From Microcaldota archaeon (lineage in GTDB: Archaea; Micrarchaeota; Micrarchaeia; Micrarchaeales; CABMGC01), in the NCBI GenBank assembly GCA_028866975.1, contig JAGWHG010000050.1, positions 1-5,199 of the forward strand: a DNA stretch of 5,199 nt, given 5' to 3'. This document shows, in pieces, positions 4,249 through 5,199 of this stretch. Both the position numbers and the translations under genes were made by a program. The notes beneath the pieces are model-generated. The model saw only the letters and a program-made list of their open reading frames with translations, was not told the DNA's origin and searched no databases. Each line of letters opens with the position of its first letter. Position 1 is the first letter of the stretch.

Positions 4249-4270
4249 GTACGATAATAAATATATATCT
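4249..4270. promoter_or_regulatory. AT-rich divergent promoter between rpoL and rps19e
   Basis: The stretch ATAATAAATATATATCTA gives TATA-like sequence on both strands. Toward rpoL it predicts a start near 4232 with about 12 nt of leader. Toward rps19e it predicts a start near 4290 with a leader of about 50 nt. One core element may serve both, or two overlapping elements may exist; the sequence alone does not decide. Confidence 0.5.
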
Positions 4271-4296
4271 AATGCTACCATTACAATAGAACGGTC

Positions 4297-4313
4297 CTGT
4301 CGATTTTTGACAG
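4297..4313 (+). promoter_or_regulatory. Short inverted repeat in the rps19e leader
   Basis: CTGTC (4297-4301) and GACAG (4309-4313) form a 5-bp inverted repeat with a 7-nt loop, placed at the predicted 5' end of the rps19e mRNA. It could be an RNA hairpin or an operator. It is short enough to occur by chance. Confidence 0.3.
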
Positions 4314-4343
4314 CACATTCGTTTTTGCAATGGTTAGATTTTC

Positions 4344-4763
4344 ATGGCTAACGTATACGATGTTGATGGCTCTGCTCTTGTGAAGAAGGCGTCGGAGCTT
4401 TTGGTGCAGAAAGGGGTAGCAAAGCCTACGTATGTTGATTTCGTAAAGACCGGCGCAAGCAGGGAAAGGGTGCCGGACGACCCGAACTTCTATTACGAGA
4501 GGTGCGCATCGCTGCTAAGGCAGGTTTACCTAAATGGCCCGATCGGGGTATCGAAGATGAGGGCGAGGTACGGAAAGAGAAAGATGCACACGATCCACAG
4601 GCACCATCACCAGCGCGCAGGCGGCAGCGTCATAAAGGACGCATTCGATGCGCTAGAGAAGCTCAACTACGTCAAGAAAACCCCTAAGGGCAGGATAATA
4701 ACCCCCGAGGGCCGATCGTTCCTCGACAAGGCGAGCAACGATATCATAAAGTCGGGTGTTTAG
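4344..4763 (+). CDS. rps19e: Small-subunit ribosomal protein eS19
   Basis: A 139-aa eS19, a winged-helix protein of the small-subunit head found in archaea and eukaryotes but not bacteria; it acts in late 40S/30S maturation. Family blocks are clear: YDVDGSALVKKASELL (5-20), FVKTGASRERVPDD (33-46), the NFYYERCASLLRQVYLNGPIGVSKMRARYG stretch (48-77), KRK followed by the His-rich HTIHRHHHQRAGGSVI segment (82-97), DALEKLNYV (103-111) and GRIITPEGRSFLDKAS (116-131). The family's DWWY is NFYY here and the His-rich loop is unusual. Length is near the archaeal norm. ATG 4344 has no clear Shine-Dalgarno; an out-of-frame ATG at 4330 is ignored. It leads the operon rps19e-pdcd5-rpl39e. Confidence 0.96.
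   Translation: MANVYDVDGSALVKKASELLVQKGVAKPTYVDFVKTGASRERVPDDPNFYYERCASLLRQVYLNGPIGVSKMRARYGKRKMHTIHRHHHQRAGGSVIKDAFDALEKLNYVKKTPKGRIITPEGRSFLDKASNDIIKSGV
4755..4758 (+). promoter_or_regulatory. Shine-Dalgarno GGTG for pdcd5
   Basis: GGTG inside the last codons of rps19e lies five bases before the GTG at 4764. It supports initiation at this GTG, which directly follows the rps19e TAG, and suggests translational coupling. Confidence 0.55.
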
Positions 4764-5057
4764 GTGCCTGAAGCGGATGACCGCGCAAAGAAGGAGATGC
4801 AGAGAAGGATGCAGGAAAGGCAGCTGGAACTGCAAAAGCGCGAGATCCTAAAGAGGTTCCTAACGCCGGAGGCGTATGAGAGGATGATGAACGTTCGCAT
4901 CTCAAATCCAGAGGTGTACAACAGGCTCGTCGAGCTTGTGATATCGATGGTGCAGGGAGGCAGTTTGCCGGGAAAGATAAACGAAGAGCAGGTCAAGGAC
5001 CTGCTGACAAGGCTGACGACAAGAGAGCAGCCAAAGCTTGAATTTAAACACAAATGA
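4764..5057 (+). CDS. PDCD5-family DNA-binding protein (archaeal TFAR19 homologue)
   Basis: A 97-aa member of the PDCD5/TFAR19 family, a small helical nucleic-acid-binding protein found across archaea and eukaryotes. The exact archaeal function is not established. Features: a highly charged N-terminal helix (RAKKEMQRRMQERQLELQKR, 7-26), then the three-helix core with LTPEAYERMMNVRISNPEVY (33-52), LVELVISMVQGGSLPG (55-70) and INEEQVKDLLTRLT (72-85), and the basic C-terminal strand KLEFKHK. The start is GTG directly after the rps19e TAG (zero spacing), with GGTG five bases upstream; no ATG lies early enough to keep the N-terminal helix. The placement between rps19e and rpl39e matches the widely conserved archaeal order, which strengthens the call. 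Confidence 0.95.
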   Translation: MPEADDRAKKEMQRRMQERQLELQKREILKRFLTPEAYERMMNVRISNPEVYNRLVELVISMVQGGSLPGKINEEQVKDLLTRLTTREQPKLEFKHK

Positions 5058-5061
5058 TTTC

Positions 5062-5199
5062 ATGGGCAAGAAGACTGCGCTGCAAAAGCGCGCACTTGGA
5101 AAGAAGCTGAAGCAGAACAGGAGGATACCGGTTCTTGCGATGCGAAGGACTCACAGACAGGTGCCGTTCAATCGGTTCCAGAGGGACTGGAGGCACAGA
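5062..5199 (+). CDS. rpl39e: Large-subunit ribosomal protein eL39 (3'-truncated by window edge)
   Basis: Forty-six codons from ATG 5062 to the right edge with no stop. The product is very basic and matches eL39, a roughly 50-residue protein lining the peptide exit tunnel in archaea and eukaryotes. Recognisable blocks are LGKKLKQNRRIP (12-23), where the family has LAKALKQNRRVP, a TH/TNR(K/Q)V segment (30-34) and RDWRHR (41-46), where the family has KRHWRR. Only a few residues should be missing at the C-terminus. It starts 4 nt after the pdcd5 stop and is clearly in the same operon. In many archaea rpl31e and the aIF6 gene come next, which can be expected just outside the window. Confidence 0.94.
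   Translation, partial: MGKKTALQKRALGKKLKQNRRIPVLAMRRTHRQVPFNRFQRDWRHR

Noticed and set aside
5043..5048. TTTAAA as a promoter for rpl39e
   Set aside because: It is inside the end of pdcd5 and only about 16-19 nt before the ATG, too close for a TATA box; the gene is an operon member.

Overview
The window looks like a compact archaeal chromosome, most plausibly from a DPANN/ARMAN-type lineage; that placement is inference. The archaeal signs are direct. There is the 5' part of an archaeal-type 16S rRNA gene. There are genes for eS19, a PDCD5-family protein and eL39 in the order widely conserved in archaea, an RNA polymerase subunit L (Rpo11), a DUF99/endonuclease dU protein and an Mtq2/HemK2-type methyltransferase. 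TTTAAATA-like TATA boxes sit upstream of genes. DPANN placement rests on the divergent 16S 5' end, small intergenic gaps and several short genes I cannot assign.

Layout. 1-428: 5' end of 16S rRNA on the minus strand, running off the left edge. 429-690: divergent regulatory region with the rRNA promoter, a structured pre-rRNA leader, and the promoter for a plus-strand gene. 691-1392: an unassigned 233-aa protein with a HicB-like N-terminus and two copies of an NPAYGKW-containing unit. 1455-2007: two small unassigned genes, probably co-transcribed. 2008-2619 (minus): a release-factor-type methyltransferase whose stop codon abuts the stop of the preceding plus-strand gene. 2774-3019 (plus): a small unassigned gene, again stop-to-stop with the minus-strand endonuclease dU gene (3020-3565). 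3610-3909 (minus): an unassigned basic 99-aa protein. 3954-4220 (minus): rpoL. 4221-4343: AT-rich divergent promoter region. 4344 to the right edge: rps19e, pdcd5 and rpl39e as a tight operon with gaps of 0 and 4 nt.

The theme is information processing: ribosome (16S, eS19, eL39), transcription (Rpo11), probable release-factor methylation and nucleic-acid binding or repair (PDCD5, Endo dU). I see no mobile element, CRISPR array, toxin-antitoxin pair or defence island. The most unusual features are the 16S 5' end, where stem changes are compensatory but the conserved central-pseudoknot position 18 is G instead of C; the pre-rRNA leader, with its own hairpin and a segment complementary to the 16S 5' end; and the duplicated-domain protein next to the rRNA promoter.
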